In this document: positions 8,436-16,958 of the stretch, piece after piece
How positions within the stretch are numbered: position 1 is the first letter of the stretch
Layout: every line of letters starts with the position of its first letter
From: Sulfurimonas sp.
GTDB taxonomy: Bacteria > Campylobacterota > Campylobacteria > Campylobacterales > Sulfurimonadaceae
Direction: 5' to 3'
Assembly (NCBI RefSeq): GCF_018698455.1
Contig: NZ_JABIOQ010000057.1
Coordinates: 1 to 45,560, forward strand
Length of the DNA: 45,560 nucleotides
Made by a program: the position numbers and the translations under genes
The notes under the pieces: generated by a model
Databases searched by the model: none
Seen by the model: the letters and a program-made list of their open reading frames with translations, nothing else
Told to the model about the DNA's origin: nothing

Positions 8436-10247
8436 ATGAAAATTAAAGATAAATCAATAAAAGAACTAGAAATAGTATGTGCAGATATAAGAGAAGAGAT
8501 ACTAAGAGTTGTTAGTAAAAATGGTGGACACCTTAGTTCAACATTAGGAGCAACAGAACTTATTGTTGCAATGCATAAAGTTTTTGACTCTAAAAAAGAC
8601 CCATTTATATTTGATGTTTCACACCAGTCATATGCTCACAAGCTAGTAACTGGTCGCTGGAAGGAATTCGATACTCTTCGCCAATTTAATGGTTTGTGCG
8701 GTTATACAAAACCTAGTGAGAGTAATGATGATTATTTTGTTGCGGGACATAGTTCTACTTCTATATCATTGGGTGTAGGAGCTGCGAAAGCAATAGCCCT
8801 TAAAGGTGAAGAGAAAGAGCGTATCCCTGTTGTTATGATAGGAGATGGTTCAATGACTGCAGGTATGGTTTATGAGGCACTAAATGAACTCGGCGATAGA
8901 AAATATCCTATGATAATTATTCTTAATGATAATGAGATGAGTATAGCTAAACCCATAGGAGCTTTGAGCCGTATATTGAGTTCAGCAATGGCTTCCCCAT
9001 TTTACCAATCCTTTAAGAGAACGACAGAAAGTTTTGTGGATAACTTTGGCGAAGGGGCACACTATATAGCTAAAAGAATGGAAGAATCTTTAAAGCTGAT
9101 TACTCCAGGACTTATGTTTGAAGAAATGGGAATAAATTATATCGGTCCAGTGGATGGGCATAACCTTAGTCAGCTGATTGATATTATGCATACTGCAAGA
9201 AGTATGAAAAAACCTGTTATTATTCATGCCCAAACTCTTAAGGGTAAGGGCTACAACATTGCTGAAGGACAAGAAGAGAAGTGGCATGGTGTAGGTCCTT
9301 TTGATTTAGATAGTGGAGACTCGTCTAAGAAGAGTGGAGCCAAGAGTGCAACACAAATATATACAGAGATCTTACTTGACCTAGCTGCAAAAAATGATAA
9401 AATTGTTGGAGCAACTGCAGCTATGCCAGGTGGAACAGGCTTGGCTGAGCTTTTAGAAAAATATCCGACTAGATTTTGGGATGTAGCTATTGCTGAGCAA
9501 CATGCAGTAACATCAATGTCCGCATTAGCAAAGGAAGGATTTAAGCCTTTTTGTACTATTTATTCTACATTTTTACAACGTGGATTTGACCAAGTAATAC
9601 ACGATACTTGTTTGATGGATTTACCAGTTGTATTCGCACTTGATCGTGCTGGAATTGTAGGTGAAGATGGAGAAACTCATCAAGGTGCATTTGATATATC
9701 ATTTTTACGAGCAATACCAAACATGACACTTCTCGCACCTCGTGATGAGAAAAGTTTTCACCAAGCGATGGCATTTGCAAGTGAGTATAATCACCCCTGC
9801 TCTCTACGATATCCAAGAGGTGCATTTATCCCAACAGATTTAGCTGAATCTAGAACATTTGAATTAGGAAAGTCTCAACTCCTTCTCTCGAATAACTCAG
9901 AGATACTTTTCATAGGTTATGGGAATGGTGTCGGTCGTGCTTATGAAACTTCTAAGTTTATTGATAAACAAGTCAGTATATTAGACTTACGTTTTGTTAA
10001 ACCTCTACATGAAGAAATGCTCTTAAATATGGCAATAAAACATAAGAAGTGGTATATTTTTTCTGATAGTGCAAAAATGGGTGGTGTAGGATCAGCAATA
10101 TTAGAATTTCTAGCTAAGAATAGTATTTTAAATGTTAAGGTAACAAGTTTTGAGTATGAGGATGCATTTATTACACATGGAAACACTAAGCTTGTAGAAG
10201 AGTCTTTAGGCCTTTTACCAGAACAGTTAGCCAAAAAAATTATTTAA
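8436..10247 (+). CDS. dxs: 1-deoxy-D-xylulose-5-phosphate synthase
   Basis: A 603-residue thiamine-diphosphate enzyme that condenses pyruvate and glyceraldehyde 3-phosphate in the first step of the MEP isoprenoid pathway. The N-terminal part has FDVSHQSYAHK, the cofactor motif GDGSMTAGMVYEALN and ILNDNEMSI. The middle has the transketolase pyrimidine-domain signature with catalytic Glu in DVAIAEQHAV and DRAGIVGEDGETHQG. The C-terminal domain follows. It starts 6 bp after fliH, the last gene of the run, and a hairpin follows its stop. The fliH-dxs neighbourhood is the one known in Campylobacter. Confidence 0.96.
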   Translation: MKIKDKSIKELEIVCADIREEILRVVSKNGGHLSSTLGATELIVAMHKVFDSKKDPFIFDVSHQSYAHKLVTGRWKEFDTLRQFNGLCGYTKPSESNDDYFVAGHSSTSISLGVGAAKAIALKGEEKERIPVVMIGDGSMTAGMVYEALNELGDRKYPMIIILNDNEMSIAKPIGALSRILSSAMASPFYQSFKRTTESFVDNFGEGAHYIAKRMEESLKLITPGLMFEEMGINYIGPVDGHNLSQLIDIMHTARSMKKPVIIHAQTLKGKGYNIAEGQEEKWHGVGPFDLDSGDSSKKSGAKSATQIYTEILLDLAAKNDKIVGATAAMPGGTGLAELLEKYPTRFWDVAIAEQHAVTSMSALAKEGFKPFCTIYSTFLQRGFDQVIHDTCLMDLPVVFALDRAGIVGEDGETHQGAFDISFLRAIPNMTLLAPRDEKSFHQAMAFASEYNHPCSLRYPRGAFIPTDLAESRTFELGKSQLLLSNNSEILFIGYGNGVGRAYETSKFIDKQVSILDLRFVKPLHEEMLLNMAIKHKKWYIFSDSAKMGGVGSAILEFLAKNSILNVKVTSFEYEDAFITHGNTKLVEESLGLLPEQLAKKII

Positions 10248-10253
10248 TACCAT

Positions 10254-10290
10254 AGTAAACAACTAAGTTTACTTGACTTTGTTTTTAATA
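10254..10290 (+). terminator. Probable terminator after dxs
   Basis: A 7-bp inverted repeat AGTAAAC (10254-10260) and GTTTACT (10267-10273) with a 6-base loop lies just after the dxs stop and is followed by a T-rich run. The stem is short and AT-rich, so it is a modest call. The right arm touches a TTGACT that may be the -35 of the next operon. Confidence 0.45.
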
Positions 10291-10301
10291 TCTAATATTA
10301 T
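10273..10301 (+). promoter_or_regulatory. Possible promoter for the DUF4395-Rrf2 pair
   Basis: TTGACT at 10273-10278 and TATTAT at 10296-10301 are spaced by 17 bases and sit 28 bases before the ATG of the membrane protein gene. The AT-rich spacer would also be a natural place for an Rrf2-type operator, but no clear dyad can be shown. Confidence 0.35.
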
Positions 10302-10328
10302 TACACAAATATAATAAGAGGTTATCTA

Positions 10329-10763
10329 ATGAGAAATAGATCTTGTCCCGTTTCATTTATAAGCATAGATGGAAATATAACTAGAATTAGTTCATTTTAT
10401 TTTGGATTGATTTTCACAGTGTATCTTTTTAGAATGTACGATATTATCATATACTTTTTAATTATTGACTTTATGGTGAGACTCTTCATTGGACAAAAAT
10501 ATAGTTTACTTATTATGTTGTCTACTCAAACAAAAAATATTTTGCATATACAAGAGCATTTAGTTGATTCTGGAGCTAAAAGACTCGCAGCATTGTTCGG
10601 ATTTCTCTTTCTTGTAATAATTTCTATCTCAAGTATACTAGGCTTAGATATGTTGTTATATATATTCAGTGCTATATTACTGGCCTGTATTATTATGGAA
10701 GTAACAATATCGTACTGTGTTGGCTGTGAAATATATTATCTATATATGAAATACATAGTATAA
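10329..10763 (+). CDS. DUF4395-type integral membrane protein
   Basis: A 144-residue protein with an N-terminal RSCPVSF segment containing a cysteine, four hydrophobic stretches (residues about 22-52, 56-66, 88-106, 108-125) and a C-terminal SYCVGCEIYYLY motif. The Cys-Pro-Val start, the four membrane segments and the C-x-x-C near the end match DUF4395 as I know it; members often lie near thioredoxins or sulfur-transfer genes, and no function is proven. The downstream Rrf2 gene starts at the base after its stop codon, so the pair must be cotranscribed. The ATG follows AAGAGG, a good ribosome-binding site. Confidence 0.65.
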   Translation: MRNRSCPVSFISIDGNITRISSFYFGLIFTVYLFRMYDIIIYFLIIDFMVRLFIGQKYSLLIMLSTQTKNILHIQEHLVDSGAKRLAALFGFLFLVIISISSILGLDMLLYIFSAILLACIIMEVTISYCVGCEIYYLYMKYIV

Positions 10764-11168
10764 ATGGTAGGTATCTCTACAAAGGGTACATATGCTATTG
10801 CTGCAATGCATGTTCTGGAGCATTCTACAAATAATGAATTGATGCAGATACGAGAAATATCCGCACTCACTCAAATTTCACATGGATATTTAGAACAGAT
10901 TTTAGCTACACTTAGGAAGTCTGGATTTGTGACAAGTGTACGTGGTGCCAATGGTGGCTATAAACTGTCTCGTAGTCCTGACGACATAATAGTATTAGAT
11001 GTTATAGAATCTTTAGAAGGCGAACTTTTTACTCCTTATGAAGAACCCGGTGCAAGTGTTGTTCTAACGGCATTTTGGAGTGATACTCAGTCTCAAATTC
11101 GTGAAGTCTTTAATATTAAACTTTCAGATTTAGATAAGGCATTTGAAGTATACTATTATCAAATTTAA
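10764..11168 (+). CDS. Rrf2-family transcriptional regulator lacking cysteines
   Basis: A 134-residue winged-helix protein with the Rrf2 hallmark: STKGTYAIAAMHVLEH at the N-terminus, the recognition region ISHGYLEQILATLRKSGFV, and the wing VRGANGGYKLSRSP. It contains no cysteine at all, so it cannot carry the [2Fe-2S] cluster of IscR or NsrR and is closer in kind to cluster-free members such as CymR. It begins immediately after the DUF4395 stop. It probably controls its own operon or nearby sulfur genes, but the ligand is unknown. Confidence 0.85.
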   Translation: MVGISTKGTYAIAAMHVLEHSTNNELMQIREISALTQISHGYLEQILATLRKSGFVTSVRGANGGYKLSRSPDDIIVLDVIESLEGELFTPYEEPGASVVLTAFWSDTQSQIREVFNIKLSDLDKAFEVYYYQI

Positions 11169-11172
11169 TTCA

Positions 11173-11901
11173 TTAATTATTTAGATAGATTACCCCTGCA
11201 AACCTGCCATTGTCCTTTTTATGTCGATAAGAAAAATATTTATCTTTCTTGCATAATGTACACTCGTTAGATTCTTCAATATTTTTTTCATCTATGCCAG
11301 CAAGTAAAAGTTGTTTCTTTAAAATTGCATTGATATTTAAGAGATATTTATTGTCTCTTGGCTGCAGAGCATACCCTAGCCCAAGTAACATTGCCTCATC
11401 ATATATTTCGCTGCCTACTTCATAACAACAGGAATGAATATTCGCTCCAATAGCGACATAAATATTATCTATGGAAGAATTAAAATCATTGATAAATGAG
11501 GAAAGTGTAGTTTGCACTATATTTTGAAATACCCCAGATCTTCCTGCATGTGCAACTGCAATAACCTTTTTTATATCATCATAAAATAAGATGGGAGCAC
11601 AATCTGCAACCATCACCATTAGTGGAGTATGTATTTTATTTGTTATAAGTGCATCACAAGTTGGAGGGCTTAAGTAATTATCTTGTTCTGTAAGGATTTG
11701 AATTTTATTTGAATGAACCTGTTTCATATGTACAAGTTTATTTTTGTCGTAATTTAATTTTTTGGCTAAGTCTTGATGATTTTTATTGACTAAGTCGATG
11801 TCATCGTTTACATGGAATGCTAGATTCCCATCATTCTTAGATGTAAAGGAGTATGTGATATTTGTAAATTGCTTTAATATGCTTATTTGATTAATTTTCA
11901 T
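11173..11901 (-). CDS. pgeF: PgeF/YfiH-family multicopper-type hydrolase
   Basis: A 242-residue cytoplasmic protein of the YfiH/YlmD (laccase-domain) family. The metal and nucleophile motifs MVADCAPILFYD and VAHAGRSGVFQNIV and the central SCCYEVGSEIYDEA are intact. Family members have purine nucleoside phosphorylase/adenosine deaminase activity, and E. coli PgeF edits peptidoglycan precursors carrying L-Ser. I start it at the ATG complementary to 11899-11901; an upstream in-frame ATG (11931) would add ten residues and run almost into the ovoA start. It converges on the Rrf2 gene with only 4 bp between stops. Confidence 0.88.
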   Translation of the reverse strand: MKINQISILKQFTNITYSFTSKNDGNLAFHVNDDIDLVNKNHQDLAKKLNYDKNKLVHMKQVHSNKIQILTEQDNYLSPPTCDALITNKIHTPLMVMVADCAPILFYDDIKKVIAVAHAGRSGVFQNIVQTTLSSFINDFNSSIDNIYVAIGANIHSCCYEVGSEIYDEAMLLGLGYALQPRDNKYLLNINAILKKQLLLAGIDEKNIEESNECTLCKKDKYFSYRHKKDNGRFAGVIYLNN

Positions 11902-11935
11902 ATAATAATTATAACAAAAATAAAAGGTCATTTTC

Positions 11936-14035
11936 TTGAGTAAACAAAGTTTGTATAGTGTGACACTGAATGGTGAAAGCGTAGAGAGTAAACGCCATGA
12001 GATAAAAGAGTATTTCGATTCTACATTTTCTCTTTTTGAGAGTGTGTTTGAGGTACTTAAAGATGATGAAGTTTTTTATCAAAAGTCTGAGTTGACACGC
12101 CATCCAATGATTTTTTATTTTGGACATACTGCAACTTTTTTTATAAATAAATTAATGTATATGAAGATAATCACTCAAAGAATCAACCCTGACTTTGAAT
12201 CACTTTTTGCTGTAGGTGTTGATGAAATGTCATGGGATAATATGGGTCATGTAAGAGATAAATGGCCTGAATTAGATGAGCTTAGAAAATATAGACAATC
12301 AGTAAAAGAATTAGTGAGTAAACTTATATTTGAACTTCCCTTAACTCTTCCAATACAAAAAGATTCTCCAATGTGGATAGTACTTATGGGTATAGAGCAT
12401 GAAAGAATCCATATAGAGACATCTTTAGTGCTTCATAGACAGATGCCTTTAGAATTAGTAAAAGAAACAGAAAAATTTCAAATTAATCAAGAAAGTGGAA
12501 AGGCTCCAAAGAATTCTATGATTGAGATAGCGGCTTCTGACATACAACTGGGAGTAGATGATTCTCATAATTTGTACTCTTGGGATAATGAATATGGCAG
12601 TTATGAAGAATGTCTACCCACCTTTTCTGCATCAAAATACTTAGTTAGTAATGGAGAATTTTTAAAATTTGTTAATGATGGTGGGTACAGCAATCTTGAG
12701 TACTGGGATGAAGAGGGCTTAGAGTTTTTAGAAAAGACAAAAGCAAAATACCCTCATTTTTGGATACTAAAAGATGGGGTATATAGTTATAGAACACTTA
12801 ACTCTGAAATAGAGATGCCTTATGACTGGCCAGTAGATGTTAATGCTCTTGAAGCAGAGGCATTCTGTCGTTACAAGTCAGATAAAGAAGGAATTACCTA
12901 CCAGCTTCCAAGTGAAAGTGAGTATCGAGCTATCTATGAGTATGCTTTACTTAAAGATGTCCCCGAGTTTCAAAGTGAAAATGCCAATGTTGACTTTGCT
13001 CATTATGCTAGTTCAGTACCTGTAAATAAATTTAGTTTTAATGGTATTTATGATGTTGTAGGAAATGTTTGGCAATGGAGTAGAACAGCTATTTTTAGTT
13101 TTAAAGGTTTTGAAGTGCATGAGGCTTACGATGATTTCTCTGTACCAACTTTTGATAATAAACATGCACTTGTTCTTGGCTCTTCATGGGCAAGTAGTGG
13201 TAACTTGATAGCGAAAAATTCTCGTTACGCATTTAGAAAGCACTTCTTTCAAAATGCAGGTTTTAGATATGTAATAACAGATAAAAAGGATAAAGAAATG
13301 GCAGATATTTATGAAAGTGATGAGTTAGTTTCACAATATTGTGAATTCCAATATGGGAATACACATTTTGGAGTAGAAAATTTTTCAATAGAAACAGCAA
13401 AAATATCTTCAAAATATGCGATAAATAAAGGCAAGGCTCTTGATTTAGGTTGTGCAACAGGACGAGCGAGTTATGAACTCGCTCGAGAATTTGATAAAGT
13501 TGAGGGTATAGATTTCTCTGTACGTTTTGTACAAGTTGGAGCAAAGTTAAAGTCAGATGGATATGTTGCGTTTAGTAGTAAAGAAGAGGGTGAGTTAGTA
13601 ACTAGCAAAAAAGTAAGCATAGATGAACTAGGTTATGAAATACTTGCAGAGAAGGTTTCCTTTTGGCAAGGTGATGCATGTAACTTAAATCAAGAGTTTA
13701 CAGGTTATGATTTAGTGATGGCAACAAATTTAATAGACAGACTATATGATCCAAGATTATTCCTAGATACAATAGATGAACGTTTAAATACAGATGGTAT
13801 TTTAGTCATTACATCTCCTTACACATGGCAAGAAAGCTCTACAAAAAAAGAATTTTGGTTGGGTGGATTTACTGATACAAATGGGAAAGATGTGAGAACA
13901 ATAGAAAGTTTACAAAACATATTGGGCGATAAGTTTGCACTTATGCATAAAGAAGATGTAGATTTTGTTATAAAAGAGACAGCTAGAAAATATCAGCATA
14001 CTATATCGGAGTTGAGTGTTTGGAAAAAAAAGTAA
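11936..14035 (+). CDS. ovoA: 5-histidylcysteine sulfoxide synthase / methyltransferase (OvoA)
   Basis: A 699-residue three-part protein. Residues about 1-170 are a DinB-like domain with candidate iron ligands H64 (FGHTATFF) and H155/H159 (IEHERIHIE). Residues about 190-445 are an FGE-sulfatase-like domain (GNVWQWSRTAIF, LGSSWASSGN, NAGFRYV). Residues about 495-699 are a SAM-dependent methyltransferase (ALDLGCATGRASYELA, GIDFS). This order is that of OvoA, the non-haem iron enzyme that joins cysteine to histidine at C5 as a sulfoxide; the methyltransferase later methylates 5-thiohistidine to ovothiol. The start is TTG with AAAAGG 8 bases upstream. It overlaps the PLP enzyme gene by 16 bp. Confidence 0.92.
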   Translation: MSKQSLYSVTLNGESVESKRHEIKEYFDSTFSLFESVFEVLKDDEVFYQKSELTRHPMIFYFGHTATFFINKLMYMKIITQRINPDFESLFAVGVDEMSWDNMGHVRDKWPELDELRKYRQSVKELVSKLIFELPLTLPIQKDSPMWIVLMGIEHERIHIETSLVLHRQMPLELVKETEKFQINQESGKAPKNSMIEIAASDIQLGVDDSHNLYSWDNEYGSYEECLPTFSASKYLVSNGEFLKFVNDGGYSNLEYWDEEGLEFLEKTKAKYPHFWILKDGVYSYRTLNSEIEMPYDWPVDVNALEAEAFCRYKSDKEGITYQLPSESEYRAIYEYALLKDVPEFQSENANVDFAHYASSVPVNKFSFNGIYDVVGNVWQWSRTAIFSFKGFEVHEAYDDFSVPTFDNKHALVLGSSWASSGNLIAKNSRYAFRKHFFQNAGFRYVITDKKDKEMADIYESDELVSQYCEFQYGNTHFGVENFSIETAKISSKYAINKGKALDLGCATGRASYELAREFDKVEGIDFSVRFVQVGAKLKSDGYVAFSSKEEGELVTSKKVSIDELGYEILAEKVSFWQGDACNLNQEFTGYDLVMATNLIDRLYDPRLFLDTIDERLNTDGILVITSPYTWQESSTKKEFWLGGFTDTNGKDVRTIESLQNILGDKFALMHKEDVDFVIKETARKYQHTISELSVWKKK

Positions 14036-15225
14036 GTTACGATTTCTCTCACGGTAGTTGCAGAAAAGATACAAATGCAGAGAAATATACTTTAAGAAAA
14101 GAGCTCTTTGGAACGGATGATGTAGAACCTGTATGGGTTGCAGATATGGACATTGATACACCAGAATTTGTTTTAAATGCAGTATCAAATAGACTTAAAC
14201 ATCCTATAATCGGGTATGAAGAAGTTCCTAAATCTGCAATTAAAGCTCAAATTAAGTGGATGAAGAAAGAGCATGGTGTGCTATTCGAAATAGAAGACAT
14301 ATTTTACTCTCATTCTGTAGTTGCGTCTATGTCTGCAGCTATTGAAGCTTTTACCAAAAAAGGCGAGGGTGTAATAGTACAGACTCCTGTTTATCCTCCT
14401 TTTTTCAAGAGTGTGTTAAGACTTGAAAGAAGACTAGTAAAAAATCCATTGAAAGTAGATAAAAATGGTATGTACACTTTTGATATAGAGGGATTGAAGT
14501 CTCAAATAGATGAAGAGACAAAGCTATTATTACTATGTTCCCCACATAACCCTGTTGGTCGCGTTTGGAGAAGAGAAGAACTTAAAGAGATTTTAAAAGT
14601 ATGTTTAGAAAATAATATTGTTGTATTTAGTGATGAAGTTCATTGTGACTTAATCTATAAAGGACATAAACATATTCCATTTGCGTCTTTATCCGAAGAT
14701 GCTAGAAATATTACTATGACTGCTATTGGAGTTGGTAAAACATTTAACATGGCTGGATTTGCTATAAGTACAATCGCAATTCCAAATAAAGAGTTAAGAG
14801 AAAGATTTCAGGTTATATATGACAGAATACATTTCGCCGAGGGAAGTGTTTTATCTCATGTCGCATTTGAGAGTGCATATACTAACGGAAAAGAGTGGAT
14901 AAAAGAACTAAAAGTACATCTTTATAAGAACTATACAGATCTTAGGTTATTATGTAAAAAATACTCTGAATATATAGAATTAACTCCCATTGAAGGGACA
15001 TATTTAGCATGGCTAAACTGTCGAGGAATGATGATTAGTGACAAGGAATTACGTCGTTTTTTTGTGGAAGAGGCAAGACTAGGACTGAATGCAGGTTTGA
15101 GCTTTTCACGAGAAGGAAGTGGCTTTATGCGCTTGAATTTTGCTGTATCTTCAGCTAAAATGTCAGAAATATTAGAGAGACTAGAGGATGCTCTTAAAAG
15201 TAGAAGGAGTACTAATGGGTATTAG
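14020..15225 (+). CDS. ovoB: PLP-dependent C-S lyase, probable OvoB
   Basis: A 401-residue fold-I PLP enzyme of the MalY/PatB (cystathionine beta-lyase-like) class: VWVADMDIDTPEFV, the cofactor region LCSPHNPVGRVW, SDEVHCDL and the PLP lysine in GVGKTFNMAGF (about K240). Starting with TTG inside the end of ovoA (16-bp overlap), it is the expected partner that cleaves the histidylcysteine sulfoxide to 5-thiohistidine, the role shown for OvoB. By sequence alone it could be a general cystathionine beta-lyase; the overlap with ovoA is the reason for the OvoB call. Confidence 0.75.
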   Translation: MEKKVSYDFSHGSCRKDTNAEKYTLRKELFGTDDVEPVWVADMDIDTPEFVLNAVSNRLKHPIIGYEEVPKSAIKAQIKWMKKEHGVLFEIEDIFYSHSVVASMSAAIEAFTKKGEGVIVQTPVYPPFFKSVLRLERRLVKNPLKVDKNGMYTFDIEGLKSQIDEETKLLLLCSPHNPVGRVWRREELKEILKVCLENNIVVFSDEVHCDLIYKGHKHIPFASLSEDARNITMTAIGVGKTFNMAGFAISTIAIPNKELRERFQVIYDRIHFAEGSVLSHVAFESAYTNGKEWIKELKVHLYKNYTDLRLLCKKYSEYIELTPIEGTYLAWLNCRGMMISDKELRRFFVEEARLGLNAGLSFSREGSGFMRLNFAVSSAKMSEILERLEDALKSRRSTNGY

Positions 15226-15424
15226 TTGGGAAGAGTATAAAGAGTATAAAAATAGTAGTGTATATAGTGATAATTTTGAAATCTTATTAGATTTTATGAA
15301 AAGCTACTATGGTATAAGAAGTGTAAATCAGATGTTTACAGTTTTAAATGAAGATGATACAGCAAAGATGATGCTTAGTAAACGTGAGATAAAAAGTGCT
15401 GTTGATTTAGAAGAGTATCTATAG
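15215..15424 (+). CDS. Small protein of unknown function after ovoB
   Basis: A 69-residue, mostly polar protein that I do not recognise. I start it at the ATG at 15215, which has AAGGAG 5 bases upstream; the longer form from 15188 is less likely. It overlaps the 3' end of ovoB by 11 bp, so it is translated from the same message. The sequence is rich in Tyr, Glu and Lys with no cysteine or membrane segment (MGISWEEYKEYKN at the start, AVDLEEYL at the end), and looks helical. A link to ovothiol synthesis is suggested only by position. Confidence 0.6.
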   Translation: MGISWEEYKEYKNSSVYSDNFEILLDFMKSYYGIRSVNQMFTVLNEDDTAKMMLSKREIKSAVDLEEYL

Positions 15425-15430
15425 TGTTAA

Positions 15431-15604
15431 TTATTTGAGATTAGCCTTTTGCTCATACATGGAGCATTCAACTCCACTACTTTGAAATACCACCATAGAT
15501 GGAATCTGGGATGATTTAAACCCATAGGCTTTACATCCATGAGGTTTAGTCTTCTCCCATGTTACATAATAGTGTTCACACTTTCTACAATTAAGTCTTT
15601 TCAT
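15431..15604 (-). CDS. Short cysteine-motif protein (57 residues)
   Basis: A short reading frame on the minus strand: it begins MKRLNCRKCEHYYVTWEK, continues KPHGCKAYGFKS and ends VECSMYEQKANLK. It has four cysteines spaced C-x2-C...C...C, so a small zinc- or iron-binding fold is plausible. A purine-rich GAGAGA lies a few bases before the ATG (15602-15604). Similar tiny proteins occur in other Campylobacterota as far as I remember, often misnamed. It converges on the ovo operon with 6 bp between stops. Function unknown. Confidence 0.7.
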   Translation of the reverse strand: MKRLNCRKCEHYYVTWEKTKPHGCKAYGFKSSQIPSMVVFQSSGVECSMYEQKANLK

Positions 15605-15695
15605 ATATCTCTCTCTTTTTAAGTATGAAATATTACCATATTAGATAAAATAAACAAAATATATTTTTATAAATAGAATTATAAAAGGCGAGAAT

Positions 15696-16385
15696 ATGGA
15701 CAAAATTTTACTAATGCTACAATTACAAAATCAACTTAATGAAGCAACTAATGGTTATAAATGGACAGATGGAATAACTAAAAATGGAAAAACTATAAAT
15801 TGGAGACGCTGCATTTATATGGAATGTGCTGAAATGGTTGATAGTTTTTCTTGGAAGCATTGGAAGAGCCTAGATAAAGAACCAGATTGGGATAACCATC
15901 AGATAGAAGTTGTAGATGTTTGGCATTTCATCATGAGTTTGGCTATAGAAGAGTATTCAAAAAACTTAAGAGGTGGTGTTGAAGACTTGGGAATTAGTAT
16001 TGCACAATATCTTAACTTTGATGCTATAGATACGAATAAAGAGAATTTTGCTAAACAAGAAGATGTAATAGAACAAGTTGAAAATATAATACGCTTGAGT
16101 ATTAATGATGGAGAGCTAAATTTAGAAATACTTATTGCAGATTTCTTTAACTTAGTGATCATGAGCGGACTTAATTTAGATACTCTTTATAAATTATATA
16201 TTGGGAAAAATGTACTTAACCAGTTCCGTCAAGACCATGGATATAAAGATGGTACATACATAAAAATTTGGAATGGCGAAGAAGATAATGTTGTTATGAA
16301 AAGAGTCTGGGAAGATGATAGTAATATTAAACCTGACAATCTTTATAAAGAATTAGCGAAAGTATATCTCTCTTTAAAGGCATAA
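15696..16385 (+). CDS. dut: Dimeric all-alpha dUTPase
   Basis: A 229-residue protein of the all-alpha NTP pyrophosphohydrolase type, like the dimeric dUTPases of Campylobacter and trypanosomatids rather than the trimeric beta form. Substrate-binding and magnesium-binding features are seen in NGYKWTDGITKNGK, RCIYMECAEMVDSFSWKHWK (ExxE and the SWKHWK loop) and EVVDVWHFIMSL (ExxD). It hydrolyses dUTP to dUMP and pyrophosphate, keeping uracil out of DNA. GGCGAG precedes the ATG. The ABC ATPase gene follows with 3 bp between. Confidence 0.9.
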   Translation: MDKILLMLQLQNQLNEATNGYKWTDGITKNGKTINWRRCIYMECAEMVDSFSWKHWKSLDKEPDWDNHQIEVVDVWHFIMSLAIEEYSKNLRGGVEDLGISIAQYLNFDAIDTNKENFAKQEDVIEQVENIIRLSINDGELNLEILIADFFNLVIMSGLNLDTLYKLYIGKNVLNQFRQDHGYKDGTYIKIWNGEEDNVVMKRVWEDDSNIKPDNLYKELAKVYLSLKA

Positions 16386-16388
16386 ATA

Positions 16389-16958
16389 TTGGAGAACCTT
16401 TTAGAAGTTAAAAACCTTTCATTTGGATACACCAAAGAGAGACTACTCTTTAAGGATTTTTCAATCACTTTAAAAAAAGGTGAGATTAAAGGGATAGTTG
16501 GGGAGAGTGGTGCTGGAAAAAGTACACTTTTTGATTTGATTTTGGGAGAATTAAAGCCACTAAGTGGCGAAATAAAAACTTGTAGAATCTCTGAAGTTTT
16601 TCAAGATCCATATAGCTCTTTTCACCCAAGCTATTCACTTTTGAATCAAATAAAAGATGTAGCATCACTTGAAGATATTCAAAACTATCTCAAAGTAATA
16701 AATTTAGATAGTAAGCTTTTAGAAAAACTTCCACATGAATTATCAGGAGGAGAACTCCAACGTGCTTCTATACTAAGAGCTATTTTAATGAAACCAGATC
16801 TTCTGCTCCTAGATGAACCAACATCAGCACTTGATAATGTAACACAATTAGAAGTTATGAAAATGCTTCTAAAGAATTTAGATTCAATGGCGATGCTTTT
16901 AATTACACATGATATAGATTTGGCAGAGTGGTGTTGTGATGAGATAATTAATGTTTAA
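16389..16958 (+). CDS. Small ABC transporter ATP-binding protein
   Basis: A 189-residue nucleotide-binding domain with Walker A GESGAGKST, Q-loop in VFQDPYSSFHPSYSL, signature LSGGELQRA, Walker B LLLLDEP and the switch histidine in LITHD. The Q-loop wording (FQDPYSSFHP) is that of the Dpp/Opp/Nik peptide-nickel importer class, but at 189 residues it lacks the C-terminal extension of those proteins and no permease or binding protein is adjacent. The start is TTG at 16389 directly after dut. Its stop overlaps the stop of the convergent crcB by 11 bp. Confidence 0.8.
   Translation: MENLLEVKNLSFGYTKERLLFKDFSITLKKGEIKGIVGESGAGKSTLFDLILGELKPLSGEIKTCRISEVFQDPYSSFHPSYSLLNQIKDVASLEDIQNYLKVINLDSKLLEKLPHELSGGELQRASILRAILMKPDLLLLDEPTSALDNVTQLEVMKMLLKNLDSMAMLLITHDIDLAEWCCDEIINV

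Noticed and set aside
13910-14188. Minus-strand frame across the ovoA-ovoB overlap
   Set aside because: Shadow frame without recognisable domains over two well-supported genes.
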